From the NCBI RefSeq assembly GCF_011516645.4, contig NZ_CP088285.1:806001-870000 (forward strand): a stretch of 64,000 nt of DNA, read 5' to 3'. A program made the position numbers and the translations under genes. The first letter of the stretch is position 1. Each line of letters starts with the position of its first letter. Positions 1 through 8,434 of this stretch are shown here, one piece after another. Source of the DNA: Bradyrhizobium septentrionale (GTDB taxonomy: Bacteria; Pseudomonadota; Alphaproteobacteria; Rhizobiales; Xanthobacteraceae). Below the pieces are notes generated by a model, which saw only the letters and a list, made by a program, of their open reading frames with translations, ran no database searches and was not told the origin of the DNA.

Positions 1-550
1 CGTCGGCGAAGCTGACGCGGCGCTCCCTCAAGACGGTCGGCGACCACTTCGATCATATGCAAGGTTCTAGTTCCAGAACTAGGCGCAGACATAGAAGCTC
101 ACATCGGCTTCCAAACTCAACATCCGATAGCCGATCGCTCACCCACTCCGCCAAACGGGTCTCTTTGCTTTCAATTACCCATAACTTTGACCACACGGGC
201 TGATCCGCTGATCGGCCAGAATCTTGAATCGAACGAATCGCTTGTGATTCCTTTCTGAGCACCTAATTCGCGCGGAGGTGCTCTATGGGGCTGACGTTAA
301 GGGATCGATCGGCAAAAGGCTGTTTGCGGTCTTTGGAACGGTGAATGTTGGATTGATTGAGAGAGTAGTGGATATGAGTCTAGGGACGCGCGACTCTCCT
401 CTCAAGCGAGCATCGCCTCACTCTGCTGGCCATAGCCGCATGACGGAGCTCTCCCTGCTCTCTCTTTGGGACGGATGACCACTCAATGCGTGACTCTCGG
501 GGAGAATGGAGGTCACTGACGCCCGCGCAGCACTCGCGACAAATCCAGAC
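1..550. other. No gene recognised
   Basis: Only short open frames of 60 to 70 codons occur here, on both strands, without a convincing ribosome site or recognisable protein. The right edge is the inverted repeat of the IS5-type element. Probably non-coding or decayed island DNA. Confidence 0.5.
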
Positions 551-570
551 CTAGCAGGCTGTTGAAGAAC

Positions 571-912
571 TCAGCCGCGTTCGCAAACGAAGGCTGAATC
601 GTCGCCATTGTGTATGAAGTGACCGGCGAGCCTGCCCGCAGTGCCGATCATAGCCCATCCGCGACCGCAGGCGGGGTCATTCTCATCGTGCCCTTCCCAT
701 GAGAACTCCGCGCAGGCCGAACCGTCTCGCGCGCCGTAGCGGACATCGAGGAAGCCCTTCAGCGCACCGAAGGCAATTTCACCGTCGGACTTGCCCGTGA
801 AGGTGAGATGCGCCTGTTCGACGAGGTCGAGGAAGTCGCCGTCCCAGTTGGCCATTTCGACGATGCGCCAACGGCCAGCAAAGGCCTTGGCGAAGCCGGG
901 CACCTTGGCCAT
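571..912 (-). CDS. Small passenger protein of the IS5-type element
   Basis: A 113-residue protein beginning MAKVPGFAKAFAGRW whose start codon overlaps the transposase stop (TGATG), so it was probably translationally coupled. It contains IVEMANWDGDFLDLVEQAHL and FDVRYGARDG-like stretches (FLDVRYGARDGSACAEFSW) and a C-terminal FIHNGDDSAF segment. No catalytic motif is visible. It lies wholly between the transposase and the left inverted repeat, so it moves with the element. I do not know its function. Confidence 0.6.
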   Translation of the reverse strand: MAKVPGFAKAFAGRWRIVEMANWDGDFLDLVEQAHLTFTGKSDGEIAFGALKGFLDVRYGARDGSACAEFSWEGHDENDPACGRGWAMIGTAGRLAGHFIHNGDDSAFVCERG

Positions 913-1994
913 CAGCCGGCCTCCGCGATCAGCTTTGGCAGCCGCACCAGATTGTAGGCGGCGGCAGCGAAGGTAAAGGCCCATCCGACGCGTTCATGGC
1001 CACGGAAGCGGGTCTTCTCTTGCCCGGCGACCGTCTTGATCCAGCCGAATGCCTCCTCGATCCGCTTGCGGATGCGCTGGCTGGCGGCATAGCCGCCGTG
1101 CCGGGTCGTTCGCCCGTCGATCGCAGAGCTGCGGCCGCTGGTGTTCTGCGCAACATGCGGCGTCACGTTCATCGAGCGCAGCTCGTTGACGAAGTCTTCT
1201 GCGTCGTAGGCTTTGTCGGCGCCAAGCGTGATCGCTGTCGGCCGGTCGGCACGCGGTTCGATCAGGTGCAGCGCGGCCACCCGTTCGGCATGCCCGTCGG
1301 CCCGCGTCAGGCAGGCGTCGACCAGCAGGCCGTGGCGGTTCTCCATCAGCCCATGCCCGATGAAGCACAGCTTCGTTTCCTTGTCCTTTCCCTTGCGGTA
1401 AAGCCTGGCATCCCGATCGGTGGTCGAAGCATGGGTGTCGTTCGAGCGCTTCTGGCCATGGAAGTCCGCTTCGGCATTGCGCCCGCCGCCTTGCGCCGGC
1501 GGCGCGCCAGAGCCTCTTCACGCTCTTCATCGAGGCCCAGGCCTCGATCAGCGTACCATCGACCGAGAAGTGATCGCTCGACAGCAGCTTCTTCACCTTG
1601 GGCTGCGCCAGCACCGCCGCGAGGAACTCGGCCGCGATGTCGCCTTCCAGCAACCGGTCGCGGTTTTTCGAGAACACCAAATGGTCCCAGGCTCCGTCGT
1701 CGACGCCAATTCCGACGAACCAGCGGAACAGCAGGTCGTATTCCAGCCGTTCGATCAAAAGCCGCTCCGAGCGGATCGAATAAACGCTTGCAACAGCATC
1801 GCCCGCAGCAGCTTCTCCGGCGGGATCGACGGCCGCCCAATCGGCGAATAGAGCGCGGCAAACTCGCGCTCCAGCGTCGACAGCGCCTCGTTCACGATCG
1901 TCCGGATCGCTCGCAGCGGATGGTCACGCCGCACCCGCGCCTCCAGATCGACGTAGCTGAACAGCTCGCCCGTTCGATTGTCGCCGCCGCGCAC
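912..1994 (-). pseudogene. IS5-family transposase, two frameshifts
   Basis: Three frames together read as one IS5-type DDE transposase. The N-terminal part (RRDHPLRAIRTIVNEAL, then IGRPSIPPEKLLRAMLLQAF) ends near 1770, where one T appears to be missing. The middle frame (IERLEYDLLFRWFVGIGVDD, SSDHFSVDGTLIEAWASMKS) runs to about 1500. The C-terminal frame (FHGQKRSNDTHAST, GADKAYDAEDFV, RIRKRIEEAFGWIKTVAGQ) finishes the protein. The DDE residues lie in VDGT, GADKAYD and the EEAFGW segment. The two frame changes argue for an inactive copy unless programmed frameshifting is used, and two separate shifts make that unlikely. Confidence 0.8.
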
Positions 1995-2177
1995 GCACCA
2001 TCTCCGAATCTCGTCAGAGCCAATGAATCACGGTCGCTGGTCGGCGGCGAGCACCTTTTTCAACAGCCTGCTAGGGCAGCCTGCTCATGCTACGCTCCCA
2101 TCCACATATACCATTGTGTGATCGAGCTAGCCCCGGGGATGATTGGCACGAAGCGCGGGCTCATCCATTCTGCACTA

Positions 2178-3728
2178 ATGGCTATGTACTCTCAAGTTTA
2201 CTCTCCATTCGGGGAGGCGCAGGAACGCACAGCTGACGGTGGTGCACCTGCCCTATATTCCAGCTTGATCGATGACCTGAATCAGTTGAATTTCGCAGAC
2301 GCGGATGACCGCCGAGCATTCCCTCCGACCCTACACAGCATATTGGCAAGGCATGGACTGTTCGGGCTCACTACACCAGCAGAGCACGGCGGATTAGCTC
2401 TTCCCTTGCAAGAGGCCATCGACCTCATCTCCGCCACTGCATCCTTCGATGTCTCGGCTGCCTCGACCCTCGTGATCCATAACTTCCTGGCGTTGCCCTG
2501 CATCGAAGCGGCACCGCACATCCCTGAACAAAGACATGTCATGTGGGGTGCAACACGCGGCGACCTTTGCGCCTTCGCTTTGACGGAGCCTGGCGCTGGC
2601 TCTGCTCCGCGGCATATAGAGGCTTCGGCTTTCATGCACGAAGATAGAGTTCGCATCTCTGGCCGCAAAATCTGGATCGGCCTCGCTGACTGGGCTCGTT
2701 GGATCGTTTGCTTTGCGCGAGCCTCTGGTCCCGATGCGAAAGGTCGGCTCGTTGGTGTGCTCGTTGATAGGCAGGCTCCGGGCCTAAAGGTCACGCACGA
2801 GCATCGCACACTCGGTCTACGTGGCATCATTCAAAATACTCTGGAGTTCCAGAATGTCGAGGTGCCGAGTGCTTACGTGCTCTCTCGCGATCAAGACGGC
2901 TGGGGAGCAGCAGCATCTAGTATGAACCGCGGGCGCATCGGTGTGGCTGCTATGGGTCTTGGAGCCCTTGAGCGCGCTATCCAGGTCGCAGCCTCATATG
3001 CAAGCCATCGTCGACTGGGTAAGCTGCGCATGATCGAGAACAGCTATATCGAGCAGTTATTTGAGCAGATGGTACTCCGGCGGGAAGTAGTGAAGGCAAT
3101 GCTAGCTGCATCCTGCCGACTTGTCTCAGCGCAGAGCGCGCCCAACGTCCACCTTGCGTCGGCAACGAAGGTTTTGTCGTCGGAGTGGTGCGGCGTCGTC
3201 GCAGATCAATGCTTACAACTGTTAGGTGGCCGTGGTTACGATGAGGGAACGCCTGTAGCTAAAATTTATCGAGACGCTCGCATTCTCCGCATCTTCGAAG
3301 GTCCGACTGAGGCGCTCCTATCACATCTCGGCCGCTGCCTTCTCTCTAGAGCCACACGTGACGAAATAGCCGATCTTTTTCTGTCTCTTGGTGCGGCGCC
3401 GGTCCATGCTGCTGCAATTGAGAAACTCTCTGGGCTCAATGAGACAGACGGTGCCGTGCTAATCTATGCAGGTTGGCTCACCACACTAGGACTGGCACAA
3501 GCTGTCATGTCTGCTGGTTGCTTCTCCGCCGCAGATTGCGCCGCTGCCGCGGCTGACCTTGTTGGTTCCGAACTAGCAACTCTCCGTACTCGCGCACCGG
3601 CACGGCTATCTTTCGAAGGCCGCGTTCGCGCTAGTCGGACACTGAATACCTTCCTTCAAGACGCAGCTTCTTCTATCCGCTCACCTGTCCTCACGAGCGA
3701 TTACCTCAAGCTGGAGCAGTATGTCTGA
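2178..3728 (+). CDS. Acyl-CoA dehydrogenase family protein
   Basis: A 516-residue flavoprotein of the acyl-CoA dehydrogenase family, which oxidises acyl-thioesters at the alpha,beta position using FAD. The N-terminal helical part (about residues 25-130) is followed by the middle-domain signature FALTEPGAGSAPRHIEA near residue 135 and by GRKIWIGLADWA. The C-terminal helical domain has QLLGGRGYDEGTPVAKIYRDARI and the expected catalytic-loop region FEGPTEALL. A C-terminal extension of about 130 residues follows. The frame is open far upstream into the IS element, but homology starts near the ATG at 2178; an ATG at 2139 is an alternative. Its substrate cannot be told from sequence. It is isolated between mobile elements. 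Confidence 0.85.
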   Translation: MAMYSQVYSPFGEAQERTADGGAPALYSSLIDDLNQLNFADADDRRAFPPTLHSILARHGLFGLTTPAEHGGLALPLQEAIDLISATASFDVSAASTLVIHNFLALPCIEAAPHIPEQRHVMWGATRGDLCAFALTEPGAGSAPRHIEASAFMHEDRVRISGRKIWIGLADWARWIVCFARASGPDAKGRLVGVLVDRQAPGLKVTHEHRTLGLRGIIQNTLEFQNVEVPSAYVLSRDQDGWGAAASSMNRGRIGVAAMGLGALERAIQVAASYASHRRLGKLRMIENSYIEQLFEQMVLRREVVKAMLAASCRLVSAQSAPNVHLASATKVLSSEWCGVVADQCLQLLGGRGYDEGTPVAKIYRDARILRIFEGPTEALLSHLGRCLLSRATRDEIADLFLSLGAAPVHAAAIEKLSGLNETDGAVLIYAGWLTTLGLAQAVMSAGCFSAADCAAAAADLVGSELATLRTRAPARLSFEGRVRASRTLNTFLQDAASSIRSPVLTSDYLKLEQYV

Positions 3729-3918
3729 TCCCGTAGCTAACAAGGGGAGCGAGGAGGCCCGTCTTATAACTGCTGGCATTGCGAACGCCCCGATTCACGC
3801 TCGCTCCTCAGCGAACGCTTGGCGTCCGAAAGCCTGTTCGAAGAAAACGCTGAGCGCCTCAGCTTGCGTCCCGGCGGGGAGAGGACGGCGCCACGGTAGC
3901 CTCACTCATGGTGCTTAA
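3721..3918 (+). CDS. Short ORF overlapping the dehydrogenase end, possible gene remnant
   Basis: A 65-codon frame starting MSDPVANKGSEEARL whose ATG lies 8 bases inside the dehydrogenase stop region, the arrangement expected for a translationally coupled downstream gene. It ends in low-complexity basic sequence. Another frame from about 3795 reads LLSERLASESLFEENAERLS, which looks more protein-like, so this may be the frameshifted beginning of a lost partner gene. Function not recognised. Confidence 0.3.
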   Translation: MSDPVANKGSEEARLITAGIANAPIHARSSANAWRPKACSKKTLSASACVPAGRGRRHGSLTHGA

Positions 3919-4468
3919 GGCTTCTCGTTGAAAACACATTGCGATGCGTGGTGGCAATGATGCGTGGTGGAAATAACGCAGTCGTCTTGAGCCTCCGCGC
4001 CCCTATCCCCGATACTGCGCAAGTCAGTCGTACGGTCGCTGCTCTGAAGGTTGGAGGTTGACCACAGTTCCCCTTTCTATTTGAACCCAAAGCAGGCCTG
4101 AGAGAACCGCCCGCCAGGGTTTCATGCTGAACTTCGAAAACGTTGCTTCCCCGGCCACCACGGCCTGTGCGTGTCAAGTCGCTGTCCTTTTTGGTCCGCA
4201 TCGCCAATAGCGACCGCGTACGCCGACGCTGAAATCATCCGTGACAAAGTAGGACAACACGCCGGACCTGCCGTGATGAGTAGCCGGTGTGGCGAACCGC
4301 CGCGAACACAGGGATATCGACGGCGTCGCCGTAGATCGACGGACTATAGGAATTATTTCAGCATGTCCGGCAGCAATTACCGCCGACGTGTTCGCCATGC
4401 ACCCTCCGGACCAGCACCGCTGCACCGCCGGCTCAAGTTCTGCCGAATCGTCTTACCACTTGGGACAA
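3919..4468 (+). other. No gene recognised
   Basis: About 550 bases with only overlapping short frames on both strands that have no recognisable motif or ribosome site. It ends in the 9-bp target duplication of the IS256-type element. Confidence 0.5.
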
Positions 4469-4477
4469 GCGCAGCTG

Positions 4478-5894
4478 GAGCTATCGCTGAAAGTTGGTGA
4501 CGGCGGGAATCGGGAAGGCGGCATATCGTGGGGGTGCTTGACGCCTCCACTTCTCGACCGAAGGAGCGATATGCCGTGTCCAAAGATAACATCATCAAGT
4601 TGATTCAGCCAGGAAACGTCGACGATCAACTCACCGAAATCTTGCGCAATGGGGCGCGTGCTCTGTTGGCCCAGGCGGTCGAGGCCGAGGTCGCGGACTT
4701 TCTCGGCAAGCATGCCGATTTGAAGACTGCGGACGGCCACCAGCGCGTCGTGCGCCACGGTCACCTGCCGGAACGCGAGGTGATGACCGGTATCGGTCCG
4801 GTCGGCGTCCGCCAGCCGCGTGTCCGCGATCGCGAGGCGGAGGCTACCGATCCCGACCGCATCCGGTTCTCTCCGTCGATCCTGCCGCCCTACATGCGCC
4901 GCTCGAAATCGATCGAGACGCTGCTGCCGATCCTTTACCTGAAGGGTATCTCCACCGGCGACTTCTCCGAGGCTCTGGCGGCGCTGCTCGGCAAGAATGC
5001 TGCCGGGTTGTCGGCATCCGCCATCGGCCGTCTGAAGGACGGTTGGCTTGACGAACACACCGCGTGGCAGAGGCGCGATCTGTCGGCGAAGCGCTACGTC
5101 TACATCTGGGCCGATGGCATCCATCTCCAAGCACGCCTCGAAGACGAAAAGCAGTGCATCCTGGTGCTGATCGGCGCGACGCCGGAGGGCCGCAAGGAAC
5201 TGGTCGGCTTCACCGATGGCGCCCGCGAGAGCGCGCAGGACTGGCGCGATCTGCTGCTCGACCTGAAGCGGCGCGGGCTCGGCGTGCCGCCGCGGCTCAC
5301 CATCGCCGACGGCGCGCTCGGGTTCTGGAAGGCCGCCGGCGAGGTCTGGCCGAAAACGCGCGAGCAGCGCTGCTGGGTACACAAGACCGCCAACGTGATC
5401 GCCAAGTTGCCGAAGAGCCAGCAGCCTAAAGCCAAACGCGCGTTGCAGGAGATCTGGATGGCCGAAACCAAGGCCGCCGCCGAGCTGGCGTTCGACGCCT
5501 TCATCGAGAGCTACACGCCCAAATACGAGAAGGCGGCCGACTGCCTGAGCAAGGATCGGGACACGCTACTGGCGTTCTACGACTTCCCGGCCGAACACTG
5601 GAAACACCTGCGGACCACCAATCCCATTGAAAGCACCTTCGCTACCGTGCGCCACCGCACGATCCGATCGAAGGGCTGCCTGTCCAACAGAACGGCGCTC
5701 GCGATGGTCTTCAAACTGCTTGAGGCCGCGCAGAAAAGCTGGCGTCGTCTCGATGGCCACAACCAGTTGCCAAAACTCGTTCTCGGTGTGACATTCAACG
5801 ACGGGATCGAGGTCATCGCCCAACCGACTGACCGTCAGCCCATAACCGCCGCCGCCTGACCGGCCGCGCCGTCACCAAAATTTGGCGATAGCTC
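4478..5894 (+). mobile_element. IS256-family insertion sequence, intact, with 9-bp target duplication
   Basis: Terminal inverted repeats begin GAGCTATCGC at the left and are mirrored by GCGATAGCTC at the right, both continuing into a GGTGACGGCG core. The element is flanked by the direct repeat gcgcagctg at 4469-4477 and 5895-5903, the size expected for IS256-type transposition. One complete transposase gene fills it. Intact ends, gene and duplication indicate a relatively recent insertion. Confidence 0.92.
4576..5859 (+). CDS. IS256-family transposase
   Basis: A 427-residue mutator-type (IS256) transposase, complete. The start chosen is the GTG at 4576 (MSKDNIIKLIQPGNVDDQL); the frame is open further upstream to 4528. 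DDE-type residues are visible in WADGIHLQARLEDEKQ, TIADGALGFWKAAGEVWP and TTNPIESTFATVRHRT, the last being the classical IS256 family signature with the acidic residue after NPI. RCWVHKTANVI also matches the family pattern. It lies between perfect element ends, so it is probably functional. Confidence 0.93.
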   Translation: MSKDNIIKLIQPGNVDDQLTEILRNGARALLAQAVEAEVADFLGKHADLKTADGHQRVVRHGHLPEREVMTGIGPVGVRQPRVRDREAEATDPDRIRFSPSILPPYMRRSKSIETLLPILYLKGISTGDFSEALAALLGKNAAGLSASAIGRLKDGWLDEHTAWQRRDLSAKRYVYIWADGIHLQARLEDEKQCILVLIGATPEGRKELVGFTDGARESAQDWRDLLLDLKRRGLGVPPRLTIADGALGFWKAAGEVWPKTREQRCWVHKTANVIAKLPKSQQPKAKRALQEIWMAETKAAAELAFDAFIESYTPKYEKAADCLSKDRDTLLAFYDFPAEHWKHLRTTNPIESTFATVRHRTIRSKGCLSNRTALAMVFKLLEAAQKSWRRLDGHNQLPKLVLGVTFNDGIEVIAQPTDRQPITAAA

Positions 5895-5903
5895 GCGCAG
5901 CTG

Positions 5904-6310
5904 CCGTAGCTCCCAAAAAACGAACTCCAGATCGCATTAATACTCCAGGGCGCTTTCCAGACTCTCAACCGAGCGCCTTTGGCTCGCATCGATAACGGCG
6001 CTCGAATGAACCAGGCAGCGCGCCGCTCGAACTGGAGGTTATCCAGTGGCCTCCCAACGCGCTGGTCAAATTGTGACTAGTCGCAGACCCCGCAATGGCG
6101 CTATTCGCGATCAATAGTATGCCGCACGGCGGGAAGCCGCCGTTCCCGCTGCAATTTTGGCAGCTGATCTGATCGGCCTGAACAGAGGCTGGATCAGCTG
6201 TTGAATATCCAACGAGACGTTTGAAGCCCGAGCATCACCGTTACGGCCGAGGCTGGACGGGGTAAGCCAGGTCGCAAGCATATCGCAACGCCCACACCAG
6301 ACGAAATTGC
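5904..6310 (+). other. No gene recognised
   Basis: About 400 bases between the IS256-type element and the MerR-type promoter. No frame has recognisable coding character. Confidence 0.5.
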
Positions 6311-6341
6311 TTGAACCTCACGTTGCGTCAGGACGCAGGGT
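6311..6341 (+). promoter_or_regulatory. MerR-family type promoter upstream of the nuclease gene
   Basis: A -35 element TTGAAC is followed by a 19-bp spacer containing the imperfect dyad CTCACGTTGCGTCAGG, then a poor -10 (CAGGGT). The overlong 19-bp spacer with a dyad is the hallmark of MerR-family activated promoters. This is the most diverged of five copies in the window (others at 16345, 53225, 54515 and 62180). It lies 140 bases before the nuclease ATG. Confidence 0.6.
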
Positions 6342-6480
6342 GAGAATCACGAACGACAAAGCAAACCTCGTACGATGCACAGGCCAGATGGCAGAGATGT
6401 GTGATCAAGCGGTCGAATGTAGCGGTGACCGATTGCACGTGTGTCTGGGCCCATGGACCAAGAGCGAAAGGTTGTCAGAT

Positions 6481-7206
6481 ATGAAACAACGCATGATGAT
6501 GGCCGCATTGCTCGCTATCATCGCATCTCCGGTTTGCGCGGCGACACTCAGCGGCGCTCCCCGCATTCTCGACGGCAACACGATCGAAATCGAGCAGACC
6601 AAAATCCGGCTCTCGGGCATCGAGGCGCCAGAGACTGATCAGATCTGCCTCGACGCTCATGGCCAGAAATGGGCTTGTGGCATAGCTGCTCGCGATGAGC
6701 TCATCAAGCATTCGAACGGGCGAACCTGGGATTGCCATACCACAGGGGTAGATGTGTACAGGAGGTCGCTTGGCAACTGCTTCATCGCAGGCGAGGATGT
6801 GAACGCGTGGATGGTACGCTCGGGATGGGCGCTATTATCGGCACGCTCCGCAGCAAGCTATGCCATCTATGAGGTTGTTGCGAGCAATGCCTATGCGGGC
6901 ATCTGGTCCGGGGCGTTCATCGCACCTTGGGATTGGCGCCATCGCAACCAGTCGACGATCATTATTGGCGTAAGCTCGGTGCCCTCAGACGCTCAAGAAC
7001 TCTTGCTCGGATCCGCTTTGCTGACCGACCCGCCCTCACAGGAGTGTCTGATAAAGGGCGCCGTGGGCCGTAAGGGCGAGCGCATTTACCACTTGCCCGG
7101 GCAAAACGGTTACGAACAAATCGATATGACGAAGAACTTAGGTGAACGTTGGCTCTGCAGCGAATCGGAAGCGACCGCCTTGGGATGGCGTAAAGCCGCG
7201 CGATAG
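6481..7206 (+). CDS. Exported staphylococcal-nuclease-like protein
   Basis: A 241-residue protein with an N-terminal signal peptide (MKQRMMMAALLAIIASPVCAA), so probably periplasmic or secreted. Residues about 25-150 form an SNase (thermonuclease) fold: RILDGNTIEIEQTKIRLSGI then EAPETDQIC, and DVYRRSLGNCFIAGEDVNAWMV with GWAL. In the family these carry the Arg/Asp/Glu residues that cleave phosphodiester bonds with calcium; here the equivalent arginines appear in IRLSG and YRRSLG. The C-terminal 60 residues (CLIKGAVGRKGERIYHLPGQ, RWLCSESEATALGWRKA) form a small extra domain common in rhizobial homologues. The start follows from the signal peptide. A MerR-type promoter lies upstream and the carbonic anhydrase gene follows closely. 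Confidence 0.85.
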   Translation: MKQRMMMAALLAIIASPVCAATLSGAPRILDGNTIEIEQTKIRLSGIEAPETDQICLDAHGQKWACGIAARDELIKHSNGRTWDCHTTGVDVYRRSLGNCFIAGEDVNAWMVRSGWALLSARSAASYAIYEVVASNAYAGIWSGAFIAPWDWRHRNQSTIIIGVSSVPSDAQELLLGSALLTDPPSQECLIKGAVGRKGERIYHLPGQNGYEQIDMTKNLGERWLCSESEATALGWRKAAR

Positions 7207-7219
7207 GGTGCCACCACAC

Positions 7220-7954
7220 ATGCAAGCAGATTCTTCGAGCATGAGCCATTCGATCGAACCTTCGCGCCGTTCTCTGTTGCTGTTCACTATGTCGGCTGTC
7301 GGCATGCTGCTTGCCGACCATATCGTCGAGGCGAAGGAATCAAAACCGCGGCCGAAGCCGGATAATCTGCTCTCTCCAGATGCTGCGCTGAAGCGGCTAA
7401 TGGAAGGTAATGATCGCTACGTCCAGGGCGCTTCCCAAGGCCACGATTTCAAACGCGAGCGCCGGGTTTTGGTCGGTGGGCAAAATCCATATGCCGCGGT
7501 TCTGGGCTGCGCTGATTCTCGTATTGCGCCAGAACTGGCCTTCGACAGCGGACTTGGTGATCTGTTCGTCTGCCGACTCGCCGGAAATTTCGTCAACGAG
7601 GACACGCTCGCCAGCATGGAGTATGCCGTGGCCGTGCTGAACACGCCATTGATTGTGGTACTTGGTCACGATCATTGCGGCGCAGTAGACGCCACGATCA
7701 AGGCGCTCAACGACGACAAGCCGCCGCTGGGACATATTCCATCGCTCGTCGCCGCACTTGCACCTGCGGTTAAGGAATCTCGACAGCAAGGCGGCGACAC
7801 GTTCGCCAATGCGACCCGGCAAAATGTAATCGATAACGTCAATAAACTCAGATTGGCGGGACCGGTTCTAAACCGGGCAGTTGAGCAGAACAGACTGATG
7901 GTTGTCGGGGGCCTTTACAGGCTTGATACGGGCAGAGTCGATCTGCTGAGCTAA
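7220..7954 (+). CDS. Beta-class carbonic anhydrase with export signal
   Basis: A 244-residue beta-carbonic anhydrase, which interconverts carbon dioxide and bicarbonate using zinc. The motifs are LGCADSRIAPE (zinc Cys and the Asp-Arg dyad), LAGNFV, and VVLGHDHCGAV (zinc His and Cys). The N-terminus has a twin-arginine-like start (SRRSLLLFTMSAVGMLLADH), suggesting export by the Tat system, which is typical for the periplasmic subset of the family. An alternative ATG at 7241 would also keep the signal. Only 13 bases separate it from the nuclease stop, so the two are probably cotranscribed from the MerR-type promoter. A possible role is handling nodule carbon dioxide at the cell envelope; that is inference. 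Confidence 0.9.
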   Translation: MQADSSSMSHSIEPSRRSLLLFTMSAVGMLLADHIVEAKESKPRPKPDNLLSPDAALKRLMEGNDRYVQGASQGHDFKRERRVLVGGQNPYAAVLGCADSRIAPELAFDSGLGDLFVCRLAGNFVNEDTLASMEYAVAVLNTPLIVVLGHDHCGAVDATIKALNDDKPPLGHIPSLVAALAPAVKESRQQGGDTFANATRQNVIDNVNKLRLAGPVLNRAVEQNRLMVVGGLYRLDTGRVDLLS

Positions 7955-8089
7955 TGGATGGCGGCCGCCATGCGCGGCGGCCTCGTCCTTACTGGCTCAA
8001 CAGCGACCTCGGACGACGTTCGCTCATTCATCCGCCGCAGCAAGTGCCCTGGATATCGTCAACAATTCTAGTACAGCTTCGGATAGCTC

Positions 8090-8197
8090 ATGCGCGGGCT
8101 CTTAATTCTCGTTGTAATCCTTGTACTTATTCTGGCGACACGCGGCCAGCACCAAGAGAGATTCTTGGCCCGGCCGACAACCTGGATGTCTCGTTAG
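8090..8197 (+). CDS. Possible 35-residue single-pass membrane peptide
   Basis: ORF starting MRGLLILVVILVLILATRGQ, one hydrophobic segment followed by a basic tail. There is no strong ribosome site. It could be a genuine small membrane protein or a chance hydrophobic frame. No family recognised. Confidence 0.25.
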   Translation: MRGLLILVVILVLILATRGQHQERFLARPTTWMSR

Positions 8198-8341
8198 TTC
8201 GTCCTGGCTCACAGAGTTGGCTCGAGCGGAAGATCGCGCTGGGATTTGAGCTCGGCCTCCGCACCAGCGAGCCCAGCAGAATTTTCTCGCCGCTGGCGAT
8301 CCGCCATGGCATCGATACAAATCGTCCGTTGAGGATCTAGC

Positions 8342-8434
8342 TCACGCAGGACTGAAGATCAAATAGAGCACGACTGCGGCCACGACGGTCACCCAGGCAG
8401 CTGATCTGAGGAATAGCGTTACTCGCGTCGGCAT
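8342..8434 (-). CDS. Possible 30-residue single-pass membrane peptide
   Basis: A 30-codon ORF (MPTRVTLFLRSAAWVTVVAA, continuing VVLYLIFSPA) preceded by a good ribosome site, AGGAG, ten bases before the ATG. One transmembrane helix fills most of the peptide. The pattern resembles the N-terminal helix of VanZ-like proteins, so it may be a truncated remnant rather than a stand-alone peptide. Confidence 0.35.
   Translation of the reverse strand: MPTRVTLFLRSAAWVTVVAAVVLYLIFSPA

Larger units (their letters stand above)
551..2074 (-). mobile_element. IS5-family insertion sequence, frameshifted
   Basis: The ends are matching terminal inverted repeats: CTAGCAGGCTGTTGAAGAA at the left and its near-perfect complement (TTTTTCAACAGCCTGCTAG) at the right. 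Inside, on the minus strand, lies a decayed IS5-type transposase gene followed by a small passenger ORF. The CTAG at each tip may include the target duplication. Because the transposase is frameshifted the element is probably immobile on its own. It sits about 100 bp upstream of the acyl-CoA dehydrogenase gene and may have separated it from its original promoter. Confidence 0.8.

Noticed and set aside
53..262. 69-codon minus-strand ORF at the window start
   Set aside because: No ribosome site or family resemblance; mixed composition.
2147..2162. Sigma-54-like TGGCACG upstream of the acyl-CoA dehydrogenase
   Set aside because: The -24 half matches but the -12 position reads GCGGG instead of TTGCW.
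996..2177. Upstream extension of the acyl-CoA dehydrogenase frame, giving a 910-codon ORF
   Set aside because: The first 390 codons are antisense to the IS5-type transposase and cross its inverted repeat; homology begins near 2178.
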